64,000 nt of DNA from Phytophthora colocasiae (GCA_018806915.1 JAGKQI010000096.1:1922001-1986000); one strand, 5' to 3'. Shown: positions 49,641 to 60,289, counted from the first letter of the stretch. Numbers and translations: made by a program. The notes: generated from the sequence alone by a model not told the origin.

Positions 49641-50761
49641 GTACTGTAGAGCCTACACTCCGATCACAGGTCGTGACACCGACGCCGCCACCCCAAACAG
49701 TATTGGACATCTAATTGTCCATTATTCTCAAGAAGAAAACGCAGCGTTGATTGTTTGCATGTGACGCTGTCGCACAAGCATTATATACAATCATGTTTTT
49801 AAATATTTAAAAAGATGAGTAAGCAAAGTAATAACATTTTATAATAATAATAATAATAATAATAACAGACACAACACACAATGGATACTATTCGGTTATC
49901 TCTAACCTAAAAATGAACTTACTCGGCCACCAACGAACCGAACGGATACTCGCCCGTAGACAGCGTGAACATCGCACACAGAGGATTCGCAACAGCAGTC
50001 TCGTTGTACACGTCGCAGTCCGTCTCCGGCTTGATCGCAACCACGTAGTCCGCATCCTCCGCCACCAACTTCAGACCCTGACCGATCTGAGGGTAGTACA
50101 CGCTCCAGTCCGCAGCACTCAGCTCGAACGACACCGTCTGTGAAGCACCAGCATCCAGACTGATCTTTGAGAACTTCTTCAACTGCTTCACCTCCGGCAC
50201 CGAGATCGAACGGTACGGCTGCGTCAGGAACAGCATCACCGTCTCCTTACCAGCCACACTACCAGAGTTTGTAACAGTCACAGACACGTTGACGGAGTCC
50301 GAGCTGGACGTGACGTTGGTCGTGCTGATATTCATGTCGGAGTACGTGAAGTTGGTGTAGCTGAGACCGTGTCCGAAGATCCACTGCGGCTCGCAGTAGT
50401 CTCCCGACGCGCACTGGGTGCTCACGCGGTGACGGTACGGGATCATGACGTTACCAGTGTCCTTCGGGTACGTGATCGGCATGCGTCCACTGGGGTTGAC
50501 GTCTCCATAGATGATCTCAGCCACAGCCTTACCGCCCTGTTCACACGAAAGCATACCGTTGATCACAGCGTAGACGTGTTCCGGGATGTCATTCAGGATA
50601 CGCGGACGACCTTCGAATAGCACCACAATAACCTTCGTACCGGTCGATGCGAGCTGCTTGACGTACTCGATCTGACCGAGAGGAAGAGTCAAGTCGTCAA
50701 TGTCTCCCGTCTTCTCCTCGTACACTTCCTCACCAATAACGGCGACAGTGTATTCAGCCTT

Positions 50762-52060
50762 TGTCACGATATCATCAACTACAAGCACATGGAACGCGAT
50801 AATGGGTAGCGATCTGCCAACGTTTGTGGAGATCAAGCTGCAGCAAGCAGTCTGACCCGCGTGCAACGCAGTCATCTAGGATGAAGAATGCGATGTGCTT
50901 GAATTTAGATGTTGAAGTTACAGGCACCAAGGACTGGAATTGCCTAGGAGGACAGGACGAAGGTGCTAAACTCAATCTCAGTTTCGATTTTCCAGCGTAC
51001 TCAACACATCAGCTCGACCCCCGATGCTGTACTTCCTCTAGTGCTAGTGCTACTATATCACCTATTTATTTTGTGACATAGTAGAAATTGCGAATCCTTC
51101 GCTGCGGTGGAGGGGGTCGAGATGCTGAACTAATGTGACATTCCCTGGTCGGCGAGGCGCTGACGGAACTCAATCAACCCGTCCAGGAGAAACAACAACA
51201 AGTGCGGACGCCACAAGGAGAGCCCAGACGAGGCCAAGACCAAACAAGAGCGAACCACCACACGGAGAGCCCAGATGCAAGTCGCAGAGACCAAGACCGC
51301 AGAGCCCAGACGCACGACGCAGAGGCCAGAGACGGAGAGTCCAGACAAAAGCCACAGAGGCCAAGACCAAACGAGCACAGAAGAGCCCAGACGCAAGTCG
51401 CCGAGGCCAAGACCGAATAGAGCTGCCACACGGAGAGCCCAGATGCAAGTCGCAGAGACCAAGACCGCAGAGCCCAGACGCACGACGCAGAGGCCAGAGA
51501 CGGATAGTCCAGACAAAAGCCACAGAGGCCAAGACCAAACGAGCGCAGAAGAGCCCAGACACAAGACGCAGAGGCCACAGAAAATGACCCCCCCCCTCGC
51601 TTGGAGGAGGGAATGTCACAAGAAAACAAAAGCGCACAACCAGGCACCAGCAGACCGACACTTCGGATCAAGACAAAATCAGCCCTGAAAGTCAACCAAG
51701 CCAACCTCAACACTACCAGAGGCCCTCGCTTGGAGGAGGGAATGTCACGATATCATCAACTACAAGCACATGGAACGCGATAATGGGTAGCGATCTGCCA
51801 ACGTTTGTGGAGATCAAGCTGCAGCAAGCAGTCTGACCCGCGTGCAACGCAGTCATCTAGGATGAAGAATGCGATGTGCTTGAATTTAGATGTTGAAGTT
51901 ACAGGCACCAAGGACTGGAATTGCCTAGGAGGACAGGACGAAGGTGCTAAACTCAATCTCAGTTTCGATTTTCCAGCGTACTCAACACATCAGCTCGACC
52001 CCCGATGCTGTACTTCCTCTAGTGCTAGTGCTACCATATCACACACTTTATTTTGTGACA
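50762..52060 (+). mobile_element. TRIM-like non-autonomous LTR element, 1.3 kb
   Basis: Direct repeats 50762-51078 and 51743-52060 (317 and 318 bp, nearly identical) start TGTCAC and end GTGACA. The element is flanked by the 5-bp duplication GCCTT (50757-50761, 52061-52065). A purine tract CTTGGAGGAGGGAA sits just before the right LTR. The 664-bp interior lacks gag or pol. This is the layout of a terminal-repeat retrotransposon in miniature, mobilised by another element's proteins. Confidence 0.9.
51255..51587 (+). repeat. Two ~165-bp tandem repeats inside TRIM element
   Basis: A unit containing CACACGGAGAGCCCAGATGC and AGACAAAAGCCACAGAGGCC occurs twice in direct orientation (about 51255-51420 and 51425-51587). 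It keeps long ORFs open on both strands because of its biased composition, but the encoded peptide is low complexity and unlike gag. Confidence 0.75.
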
Positions 52061-53568
52061 GCCTTGGCTGCGTACTCCTTGGCCGTGGCCAAGTCGGTGT
52101 CCGTGTAGTTTCCCGTGATGTTCAGACCGTTGAAGTAGGTGAAAGCGTCACCACCAGCAACAGCCTCGAAACCCTGCTTGACCGACACACCGTGCGAGAA
52201 CATGTCGTTTCCGGACACGCCCTGAGCCTGAACGGTCCAACCACCGCACTGACGGCCAATGTTGTGAGCGATGGGTCCCGTCAAGAAGACTGAAGACGTC
52301 TTCGCGATAGGGAGAGTGCTGTCGTTGTTCTGCAACAGAACCGTCGACTCGCGAGCCAGATCAAGAGCAGTGGCCACGTCTTCATCATTACCGACCATGC
52401 TGACGTACTCAGCACCAGGCATCGGGTTATCGTACAGACCCAGTTTGAGCTTCGTCTTGATGATACGGCGGACAGACGTCTTGAGACGGTCGACGATAGC
52501 CGGGTCCTCCTCAATCAGCTTCATCGTGCCGTTTGTGAATGAAAGATCCGACGCCACCATGCTCATATCAATGGACGTGCGTTCCAGCGAAAACTTGGTC
52601 GCCTCGTCCGTGTTGCGGGCCGTGCGGTGGAACTCAGTCAAGTGGTTGATCTCAGCGTAGTCCGTCACCATTAATCCTTCGAACTTGAGGTCATCGCGAA
52701 GCAGCTTTGTCATCAGCTTTGTGTTCTCCACCACGGGGACCCCGTTCACAGAGATGTAGTTCTCCATACCAGTCAACAAACCGGCATCAACGGCAGCCTT
52801 GAACGACGGGAAGTACGTGTTCAGCAAGTCAAAGTCCGACATGGTGACGCCGTCCTTGTCGTGACCGGTCGGATTCCACGCGTACGCGATCCAGTGTTTC
52901 ATGCACGCAGCGGACTCATTGTAGCTTTGGATACCGCGAACAACAGCAGCCCCCATGACAGAAGCCAGATACGGGTCCTCACCGAACGTCTCGTACACGC
53001 GCGGCCACAGCGGATTGTGCATGATGTCCAGCACAGGATCGAAGATCCAAGGGATACCGGCAGCCAGCGTATCACGAGCGGTGATACGCCCTTGCTCGTA
53101 AAGTAGGTCGGGGTTGAACGTAGCGGCACCGTTGATCTGTTGGCCGAAAAAGACGGTATCTGTTACCAGTGCGTTGCCATGAGCAGAGTCCGTGCCGTAG
53201 ATCATTGGGTGACCACCGTTCTCCTCCATGGCGATCTTCTGGATGCCCGCGACGAACTCGCGCATCTGAGCCGTGGTCCAGCCGTATTTGCCGTCGACTT
53301 CACCAAGATCTGACATGGGAGGACTCAAGTACGAACCCACATGGTACTTTGCAAACCCACGGACAGCGTCCTCGTCGAGTTGGTACGTTGAGTTGATCAG
53401 GCCGTAGCCAGCGATTTGCGTCATCTGCCCAACAATATCAACATTTGTGAAGTTGGCCATGATCTCGTCGACCTTTGCATCCCATTCGTCGGCAGCGGCA
53501 AAGCCACCGTTGAAAACCGCCAAACTCAGGGTCGTGTAGTACACAGCGGACAGCCACGACTTGAGCAT

Positions 53569-54604
53569 ATTCTGTGCTTGTTCTTGATCGATGTTCGAAG
53601 GCAAAGGCAAATTGAAAAGTGAGCGAAGGATCTGACACGGATCTACGCTGGTTGAGGACGGCTACCTTGAAAAGTGTGAGATAACTATGGATCGGTCATA
53701 GCCTCATCCTCAATGAAGAACATTTTGATACGTATTTGCGTAGTCGTTTTAGCTAGTACGCACACACATCCTGATTAAAAATGCCTGACACTTACAACGT
53801 CCTTCAGCTGGAGAGAGCTCTTCATGAACCAAACGTCTGACAGGAGCTCCGCACCAGCAATACGCGTAGGCTACTCAAATTCTTCACCGCACTACATGTA
53901 CCTGTGTGTACCATGGGAAGGTTGACTCTTTCGCCCGGCTCAACTTCGAGTAAAGCGGACAAGCCGGCGGAGTCGGAGTCTGAAGTTTGTCACGAAATAA
54001 TGTACGCGACCAAGCAGAAACCGGCCTGCTACGCGGACCTCAACCACGCCTACTTGAATAAATGCGTGACCTCATAAAGTAAACGCAACTCGCACATTAA
54101 CTGCACTGACGACCTCAAAGTTCGTGCGCGTACGCCCTGAATTAGGGGGTTTCTGTACCAGTACTGGAATTATTTTCCAAACTTCAAAGATCTGGTGGCA
54201 TCGAGTTAGTACTTGTACCGATGCTGAAGTTCAGATTTTCCCAAGCAGACCGGCACGTCGCTATTACTGCACATGTGAAGCATTGATGTGTGAGCATACA
54301 TGTACACGGTGTGCCAGGGCCGCCCTGAGGGCGGGAGCTTGGGTAGCGCTTCAACATCAGCCCCACTTGATTCATGCGAAGTCTCTGCAACACTCCATCT
54401 GTGAACATGCTCGGCATCTTCTTGTACCGGTAGAACTCCTAGATTGAATCCGAATCAAAAGCATACATGTATTGATGTTTCTCAACGACGACGTTGCTGC
54501 AAAAGAGCAGCGCAACCTTGTGCTAACTCGCTTCGGACGGTGTTGTCCAGAGACTCCTCCACGGGCCAAGATGAACTCTGGTAAAAGATTCACCATTACA
54601 TGGA
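53569..54604. other. Upstream region of GH3 copy 7 and intergenic
   Basis: The minus strand has GCTCACTTTTCAATTTGC near 53607-53624, the same start-site motif as the other GH3 copies. The rest shows no supported gene. Confidence 0.5.
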
Positions 54605-55717
54605 TCATTTTCTGCGTGCGATACCGCAAAGCGGGGGGATCATAAGCTTAACGTTAGGATCTTCTGGCGATGCCTCTAGCGAAGTTCGACGCCTTTTGCG
54701 ACTGGGGACATGATCAGCGCCTCGAAGAACTACAGCCCCTTTCGTTTCTTTATACGCCTTCCGATCCAGTGGAAAGAGCACTTTTTTGTGAAGGTCGCCT
54801 TCGGTGAAGAACTTGTTCAAGTGTTCTGGTCGAACAACGCTTTCTCCCTTGATTTCAATCACCACATCCAAAATGGGCATCTTCTTCGTCCATATGATCA
54901 TCCTGGGCTTCCTTGGCACGTCATGGGTACTCTGCTGAATTTCCAGACAACATATTCCTTTGAACAGGATCGCTTCCATGTAGTTACCAACGTTGGAGCC
55001 GAATTTGGTGGGACTGTCCAAGATGCCTTTCCATCGCAATGTCAAGTGAGCACATTCGTGATAAATCGTTGCTGCCACCACGAAAACAATACACTGATAC
55101 TCGTGCGGATTCTCCACTTGAAAATCGACCAGATCCACGCGATCACGTAGAACTTTATTCACGAAAATGACTTTCGCAATACTGCTTCGATCTGTCCAGC
55201 CATAGCAAGGTGGATCAATTCGCTGAAACTCCACTTTAACGTCACGAAGATTCTTTCTTGTCGTCTTGTCCGCCCCCAACACCTTTTCAAAATCAGTTCG
55301 TGCTTCCGCCAACATAACATTGGCGATCTCAATCGCCTTCTTCAGAAAAGGGGGATAGCTATCGTGAGCTGTCAACCTCAGGCTCTTTCCCCGCGCAGCC
55401 CGTTCCTCCACAACCACGACGAGAGCGTTTCTCATTTCCTCACCGAGCGAACCAAGAGAAGAGTCCCACCCCAAACGCCGCGCATTCTTCGCGTCATACG
55501 CTGCTCTGTTGGCGTAAACGCGCAGTTGACTCGCTCCAACGCCCTCCAGGACATCCTCACGGAACTTCTCTCGAATCGCGTCGCAGAGATCATCAACATC
55601 ACTAACACCGTCAGTTGGCACTGATGCTTTCCGGACACCCGCGTACGGGGCCCGAGTTCCTGCATCCACTAGCTGGAACCATATTTTCCGCACCATTTTT
55701 AGTTCTAACCACGACAT
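54605..55717 (-). CDS. Crinkler-like header protein with HExxH putative zincin domain
   Basis: An intronless gene of 370 aa. Two ATGs, 55717 and 55696, are possible; the second gives MVRKIWFQLVDAGT, the usual form of a Crinkler-type ubiquitin-like header. This header (to about residue 105, ending LGEEMRNALVVVVEE) resembles the N-terminal domain of oomycete CRN proteins. No secretory signal peptide is obvious, as in many CRNs. The C-terminal half has ATIYHECAHLTLRW with HECAH (about 220-224), the HExxH zinc-binding motif of metallopeptidases; E248 in GNYMEAIL is a possible third ligand. A basic PSRKRRRTS cluster near the end could be a nuclear localisation signal. Family role: many CRNs are host-nucleus effectors, some triggering plant cell death. 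Protease activity and effector role here are inferences. Confidence 0.65.
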   Translation of the reverse strand: MSWLELKMVRKIWFQLVDAGTRAPYAGVRKASVPTDGVSDVDDLCDAIREKFREDVLEGVGASQLRVYANRAAYDAKNARRLGWDSSLGSLGEEMRNALVVVVEERAARGKSLRLTAHDSYPPFLKKAIEIANVMLAEARTDFEKVLGADKTTRKNLRDVKVEFQRIDPPCYGWTDRSSIAKVIFVNKVLRDRVDLVDFQVENPHEYQCIVFVVAATIYHECAHLTLRWKGILDSPTKFGSNVGNYMEAILFKGICCLEIQQSTHDVPRKPRMIIWTKKMPILDVVIEIKGESVVRPEHLNKFFTEGDLHKKVLFPLDRKAYKETKGAVVLRGADHVPSRKRRRTSLEASPEDPNVKLMIPPLCGIARRK

Positions 55718-55855
55718 TCTTGTAAGTTCCGTGATGCTAATACACCGTGCCTTTCAGGTTGTTTTTGGTTGAAAGTTCTTGACTGAGAGAATCAATCTGC
55801 AAGGTCGCAGTTTCAAAAACGAATTGCAATTGTCGTTCACGTTTTACAATAGCCA

Positions 55856-56227
55856 TTACTTTTGCTCTCTAGACAGATCCATTTTGGTTGAGACGAAGCC
55901 CATGAGCGCCACTGACGTCGAGAACATGACCACGCGGGGAGCGATCAATGGGCCTGCGATGCTCAAGAAGTCGCGAAAGCTCCAGGCCGTCACATTCTTG
56001 GGGACTTCATAGGTGAGTAAATGTGATAGATAGCGATTCAGAAGTCGCCCCTGGGCGGAGTATGCAGCCACCGCAGTGATGCCGCCCACTGTGAGGCCAC
56101 TTGCACTTTTGGGCGGGACCTCGTTGACCGAACGGTGCAGTGCAAGTGTTGTACCTGCCTGGTACATTCCGTAACCCGTAGCCGCTCCAGCGCCTACTGT
56201 GCCAACAATGAAGAGAGGAAGTACCAT
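55856..56227 (-). CDS. Small membrane protein, unknown function
   Basis: A 123-aa ORF from ATG 56227. The first ~28 residues are Gly/Ala rich and hydrophobic (FIVGTVGAGAATGYGMYQAG), like a membrane helix with small-residue packing. Two more hydrophobic stretches follow (GLTVGGITAVAAYSA and FLSIAGPLIAPRVVMFSTSV). The C terminus is short and charged. It looks like a small organelle membrane protein with two or three helices. I do not recognise the family. It is divergently oriented to the ValRS gene about 890 bp away. Confidence 0.6.
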   Translation of the reverse strand: MVLPLFIVGTVGAGAATGYGMYQAGTTLALHRSVNEVPPKSASGLTVGGITAVAAYSAQGRLLNRYLSHLLTYEVPKNVTAWSFRDFLSIAGPLIAPRVVMFSTSVALMGFVSTKMDLSREQK

Positions 56228-57118
56228 AGCGTTTTAGTATCTGTTCTTCTTCCGCTGCTGCTTGGATTGTGGGGCTCAAAGACACTTGAGCAAATGTAGC
56301 ACTCCAGCTGTGCTGCGATAGGTCCAAATGATGGGTATTTATTCGTCTCAGACAAGAAGAACAGGAATGAAAATGCTAGTGAAAGTATCGATGAATATGT
56401 TGTAGTTGCCGTCCATTAGCTTGGAGCTCCCCTTCATGCACATGTCCATGTCATGGATGCGCATTTTGATCGCACTTATGATGAGATGAATAGATGTCAT
56501 GACATATGTATAGTTAATAGAAGTGTCACCCCGTCACATTTGGTTGGCCATCAACCTTCGGATGAAAGGCGAAAAGACAACCAGCAAGTCATTCAGGAAT
56601 TTGCATACAGCGTCAGGATTTTGCATAAGTTACAACACCAGTTGAACTCATGAGGAGAAACGTTTGAAGGAAGTTCCGATGATTACAGTAGCTAAAGACA
56701 AGTAAATTGCCAAGTCCACGGACGATGCAGACGACACTTGCTATTCATCGCTAGACAGTATATGAAGGAACTCTAATGTGTATCCATGCAGTAGCTTTAC
56801 GTTTTCACAATTGCCAAACTATTGATGCAACGTTGAGAAGCTTTTCCTACCTGTAATGAAGGCCTGAAGAAAGGTTTTCGTTTCGTTTTAGCCCGCCCAC
56901 AAGAACGTTCGTGCTATCAATTTAACCTCCACTGTAACTGGTATACCTGTGTTTCCCAATACTTCAACCCATATCGGTTTCTAAAAGCATTATTTCTCAA
57001 CCCAATCCACATACAAATCTCAACATCTCCCTTCTAGATCTCGTATCAATTCTCACAATATACACCAGATCATCATCTTTGCCAGCCATTTCCGCATCCG
57101 CTTCGTGCCCCTCGAACC
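56228..57118. promoter_or_regulatory. Intergenic, divergent promoter region of ValRS
   Basis: No gene seen. Just before the ValRS start, GCCAGCCATTTCCGCATCC (57080-57098) resembles an oomycete initiator (CATTTCC). The match is weaker than those at the GH3 genes. Confidence 0.35.
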
Positions 57119-60100
57119 ATGGCGGACTCTGCTCCCCCTGCTGCCCCTGACGCCGCTGCTGCTCCTCCTGCCCCAGCCAAAATGAGCAAAAACGCTATGA
57201 AGAAGGCCATGCGAGCCGAGAAGAACGGCGGAGCGAAGCCCAAGAAGGAGAAGGACCCGAACCGTTGGGCCCCCAAGAGCGACAAGAAGAAGAAAGAAGC
57301 CGCAGCCCCTAAGCCCAAGGCTCCAGCGTTCGTCAACCGCACGCCTAAGGGCGAGAAGAAGACTATGGATGAGCCTATGCTCAATGCCTACAACCCTGTG
57401 GCTGTGGAGGCTGCGTGGCAGGACTGGTGGGAAGCTTCTGGCTTCTTCTCGTGCTCCGATGAGAAGATTAAGGCCGCGAAGGCTGACGAACGCTTCGTCA
57501 TGGTCATTCCGCCCCCTAATGTCACTGGATCTCTGCATTTAGGTCACGCTCTGACTGTAGCCATCCAGGACGCTCTTACCAGGTGGCACCGAATGCTTGG
57601 CCATGCCACTTTGTGGGTCCCTGGCACGGATCACGCTGGTATTGCTACTCAGTCGGTTGTGGAGAAGCGTCTACTGAAGGAAGAGAACAAGAGCCGTCAT
57701 GATCTCGGCAGAGAGAAGTTCCTGGAGCGCGTGTGGGACTGGAAGAACCAGTACGAGAGCCGCATCCACCACCAGTTCCGCAGCGTCGGCTGCTCCGTGG
57801 ACTGGGACCGCAAATATTTTTCCATGGACGACAACTGCAGTCGCGCAGTGCGTCACGCCTTCTGCCAGTTGTGGGAGGAGGGACTGATCTACAGAGCCAC
57901 CAGGATGATCAACTGGAGTTGCAAGCTCAAGACGGCTCTGTCCGAGATTGAAGTGGACTACATTGACATTGAGAAGCGCACCAAGCTTGCAGTTCCAGGA
58001 CACAACCCGGAGCGGAAGTACGAGTTCGGCGTGATCACGTCTTTTGGATACCCCGTGGAGGGCTCGGACGAGCAGGTGATCGTGGCGACGACTCGTCTGG
58101 AGACGATGCTGGGAGACTCTGGAGTGGCTGTCCACCCGGAGGACCCGCGCTACAAGCATCTGCACGGCAAGTTCGTGATCCACCCGTTCAACGGCCGTCG
58201 TATCCCCATTGTGCTGGACCCCGTGCTGGTCGACATGAATTTCGGTACTGGTGCTGTGAAGATCACTCCTGCCCACGACCCCAACGATTACGAGTGTGGT
58301 AAGCGCAACAACCTTGAGTTCATCAACGTGCTTACGGACGACGGTGCCATTAACGAGAATGGTGGTGAGTTCACCGGTATGATGCGTTACGACGCTCGTA
58401 TCGCTGTGGAGAAGGCACTGGAGGCCAAGGGACTGTACCACGGCAAGGAAGACAACAAGATGCGTCTCGGCCTCTGCTCTCGTTCGGGTGACGTTATTGA
58501 GCCGCTGGTGAAGCCGCAGTGGTTCGTCAACTGCGACCAGATGGCCAAGGACGCCATGGCCGCCGTCACGAATAAGGAGCTGACGATCCTGCCGGAGAGC
58601 CACGAGAAGACGTGGTTCCGCTGGCTGGAGAACATCCGCGACTGGTGCATTTCGCGTCAGCTGTGGTGGGGCCACCGTATCCCTGCTTACTTCGCTCGCG
58701 TGAAGGGCGAGGCCTTCGTTGACAAGAACGCAGAGGACTCTGGTGACCGCTGGTTTGCTGGCATTTCGGAGGAGGATGCTTTGAAGAAGGCAGCGGCCAA
58801 GCTCGGCGTATCGGAGGACAAGATTGAGCTGGAGCAGGATGAAGACGTTCTGGACACGTGGGTGAGCGCTGGTCTATTCCCGTTTGCTGTGTTTGGATGG
58901 CCCAACAAGACGGACGACTTCGAGAACTTCTTCCCGACGGACCTGATGGAGACTGGTTATGATATCCTGTTCTTCTGGGTGGCGCGCATGGTGTTCATGG
59001 GCCAGAAGCTCACGGGCAAGTTGCCGTTCAAGACGATCTACCTTCACTCGATGGTGCGTGACAAGTACGGTCGCAAGATGTCCAAGAGTCTGGGCAACGT
59101 GGTGGACCCGCTTGAGATTATTGCCGGATGCACGCTTGAGGAGCTGTTCGCGAAGCTTGAGAGCGGCAACTTGCCCGCGAAGGAGGTGGAGAAGGCCAAA
59201 AAGGGCCAGAAGCTAGACTTTCCCCAGGGTATCCCGGAGTGCGGTGCCGACGCGCTCCGTTTCGGTCTGCTGGCGTACACCCAGCAGGGCCGTGACATCA
59301 ACCTGGACATCGGCCGTCTTGTGGGCTACCGCAACTTCTGTAACAAGTTGTGGAACGCCGTACGCTTCGCCATGTCCAACCTTGAGGGCGGCTTCTCAGC
59401 TGCTGAGAACGTCGCGGACACTGTGCTGGCCAACGCGGTGGTGGGCTCTCGCGACCGCTACATTCTGAGCCGTCTGAACCACGCCATTAAGGTGTGCAAC
59501 GACTCGTTCGCTGCGTACGAGTTCGGTGAGCTCACCAACGCTCTGTACAACTTCTGGCTGTACGACCTCTGCGATGTGTACCTTGAGCTGAGCAAGCCTG
59601 TGATCAGCGGTGAGGACGCTGAAGCTAAGCTGACGGCTCAGCAAACGTTGTACGTGTGTCTGGAGTTCGGTCTGCGTCTGCTGCATCCGAGCATGCCGTT
59701 CGTGACGGAGGAGCTGTGGCAGCGTTTGCCCGGTAAGCGCTCGACCGCCAGTATCACGATCGCCCCGTACCCGCTCCCGATGGAGGGCTGGACGAACCCG
59801 GAGATCGAGTCCAACATGGAGTTGGTGAAGGAGGTGATCCACGCCGCCCGTTCGGTGCGTGCCGAGTACGGCCTCGCTAACAACGTGCGTCCGCAGTTCT
59901 TCATCAAGTGCGCGGACAACGACGTGAAGGCCGTCATGGAGGCGCAGTTGGACGACTTCAGCACGCTGGCCAAGGCTGGCGACTCCAAGTGCATCGTGGA
60001 CGAGGAGGCGCCGCAGGGCTGCGCCATGCACAGTGTCAACGACAAGGTGCAGATCTTTGTGCTGCTGGCTGGTCTGGTGGATTTTGCCAACGAGATTGCC

Positions 60101-60289
60101 AAGCTGGAGAAGAAGCTTACGAAGATCGCTCCGTCGCTGGCCAGTCTGGAGAAGAAGATGGGCCGTGAGGACTACGAGACGAAGGTGCCTGAAAACGTGC
60201 GTGAGGCTGACGCTGCCAAGAAGGTCGCATTGGAGACGGAAGAGGCTGGCATCCACCGAGCCATCGCCGAGTTCAAGCGCCTGCTGTAA
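57119..60289 (+). CDS. VARS: Valyl-tRNA synthetase
   Basis: An intronless gene of 1056 aa. A class I aminoacyl-tRNA synthetase that joins valine to tRNA-Val. The first ~80 residues are a Lys/Ala/Pro-rich extension (KMSKNAMKKAMRAEKNGGAK), common in eukaryotic cytosolic forms. The catalytic domain has the HIGH-type motif NVTGSLHLGHAL (about 133-145) and KMSKSLGN (about 653). Between them lies the editing domain, including ATTRLETMLGDSGVAVHPED (about 322-341), which hydrolyses mischarged Thr-tRNA. The anticodon-binding helical domain (about 780-920) and a C-terminal coiled-coil arm (EKKLTKIAPSLASLEKKM) complete it. Codon use is strongly GC3-biased, fitting high expression. The stop is only 43 bp from the end of the convergent gene. 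Confidence 0.97.
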   Translation: MADSAPPAAPDAAAAPPAPAKMSKNAMKKAMRAEKNGGAKPKKEKDPNRWAPKSDKKKKEAAAPKPKAPAFVNRTPKGEKKTMDEPMLNAYNPVAVEAAWQDWWEASGFFSCSDEKIKAAKADERFVMVIPPPNVTGSLHLGHALTVAIQDALTRWHRMLGHATLWVPGTDHAGIATQSVVEKRLLKEENKSRHDLGREKFLERVWDWKNQYESRIHHQFRSVGCSVDWDRKYFSMDDNCSRAVRHAFCQLWEEGLIYRATRMINWSCKLKTALSEIEVDYIDIEKRTKLAVPGHNPERKYEFGVITSFGYPVEGSDEQVIVATTRLETMLGDSGVAVHPEDPRYKHLHGKFVIHPFNGRRIPIVLDPVLVDMNFGTGAVKITPAHDPNDYECGKRNNLEFINVLTDDGAINENGGEFTGMMRYDARIAVEKALEAKGLYHGKEDNKMRLGLCSRSGDVIEPLVKPQWFVNCDQMAKDAMAAVTNKELTILPESHEKTWFRWLENIRDWCISRQLWWGHRIPAYFARVKGEAFVDKNAEDSGDRWFAGISEEDALKKAAAKLGVSEDKIELEQDEDVLDTWVSAGLFPFAVFGWPNKTDDFENFFPTDLMETGYDILFFWVARMVFMGQKLTGKLPFKTIYLHSMVRDKYGRKMSKSLGNVVDPLEIIAGCTLEELFAKLESGNLPAKEVEKAKKGQKLDFPQGIPECGADALRFGLLAYTQQGRDINLDIGRLVGYRNFCNKLWNAVRFAMSNLEGGFSAAENVADTVLANAVVGSRDRYILSRLNHAIKVCNDSFAAYEFGELTNALYNFWLYDLCDVYLELSKPVISGEDAEAKLTAQQTLYVCLEFGLRLLHPSMPFVTEELWQRLPGKRSTASITIAPYPLPMEGWTNPEIESNMELVKEVIHAARSVRAEYGLANNVRPQFFIKCADNDVKAVMEAQLDDFSTLAKAGDSKCIVDEEAPQGCAMHSVNDKVQIFVLLAGLVDFANEIAKLEKKLTKIAPSLASLEKKMGREDYETKVPENVREADAAKKVALETEEAGIHRAIAEFKRLL

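Larger units (their letters stand above)
28505..50757 (-). repeat. ~3.8-kb tandem array of GH3 gene plus spacer
   Basis: Start codons of copies 2-5 are at 30850, 34668, 38467 and 42263, spaced 3818, 3799 and 3796 bp. Stop codons of copies 3-6 show the same period once the 482 bp added by the MITE is subtracted. The whole unit, gene and ~1.45-kb spacer, is nearly identical between copies, which points to recent unequal crossing-over. Copia and a small LTR element later interrupted the right part. Confidence 0.92.
49919..53568 (-). pseudogene. GH3 beta-glucosidase copy 7, split by LTR element
   Basis: Coding parts 53568-52066 and 50761-49919 are separated by a 1.3-kb LTR-flanked element with GCCTT duplication. 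Without the insert the length is 782 codons including stop, identical to copy 2, with no frameshift. The first ~270 codons differ from copies 2-5 at many positions (MLKSWLSAVYYTTLSLAVFN; INSTYQLDEDAV), whereas from about 52800 leftward the sequence is nearly identical to them. The upstream flank beyond the promoter also differs. This looks like an older paralogue at the array edge whose 3' half was homogenised by gene conversion or unequal exchange. Confidence 0.9.

Noticed and set aside
51130..51713. Overlapping ORFs on both strands inside the TRIM-like element
   Set aside because: Produced by two biased tandem repeats. The peptides are repetitive and unlike gag or pol.
54124..54447. Plus-strand ORF of 107 codons in the gap after the GH3 cluster
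   Set aside because: No supporting motif, splice or promoter signal; consistent with chance.
57671..60256. Long minus-strand ORFs opposite valyl-tRNA synthetase
   Set aside because: Antisense shadows of a GC3-biased gene; no plausible product.
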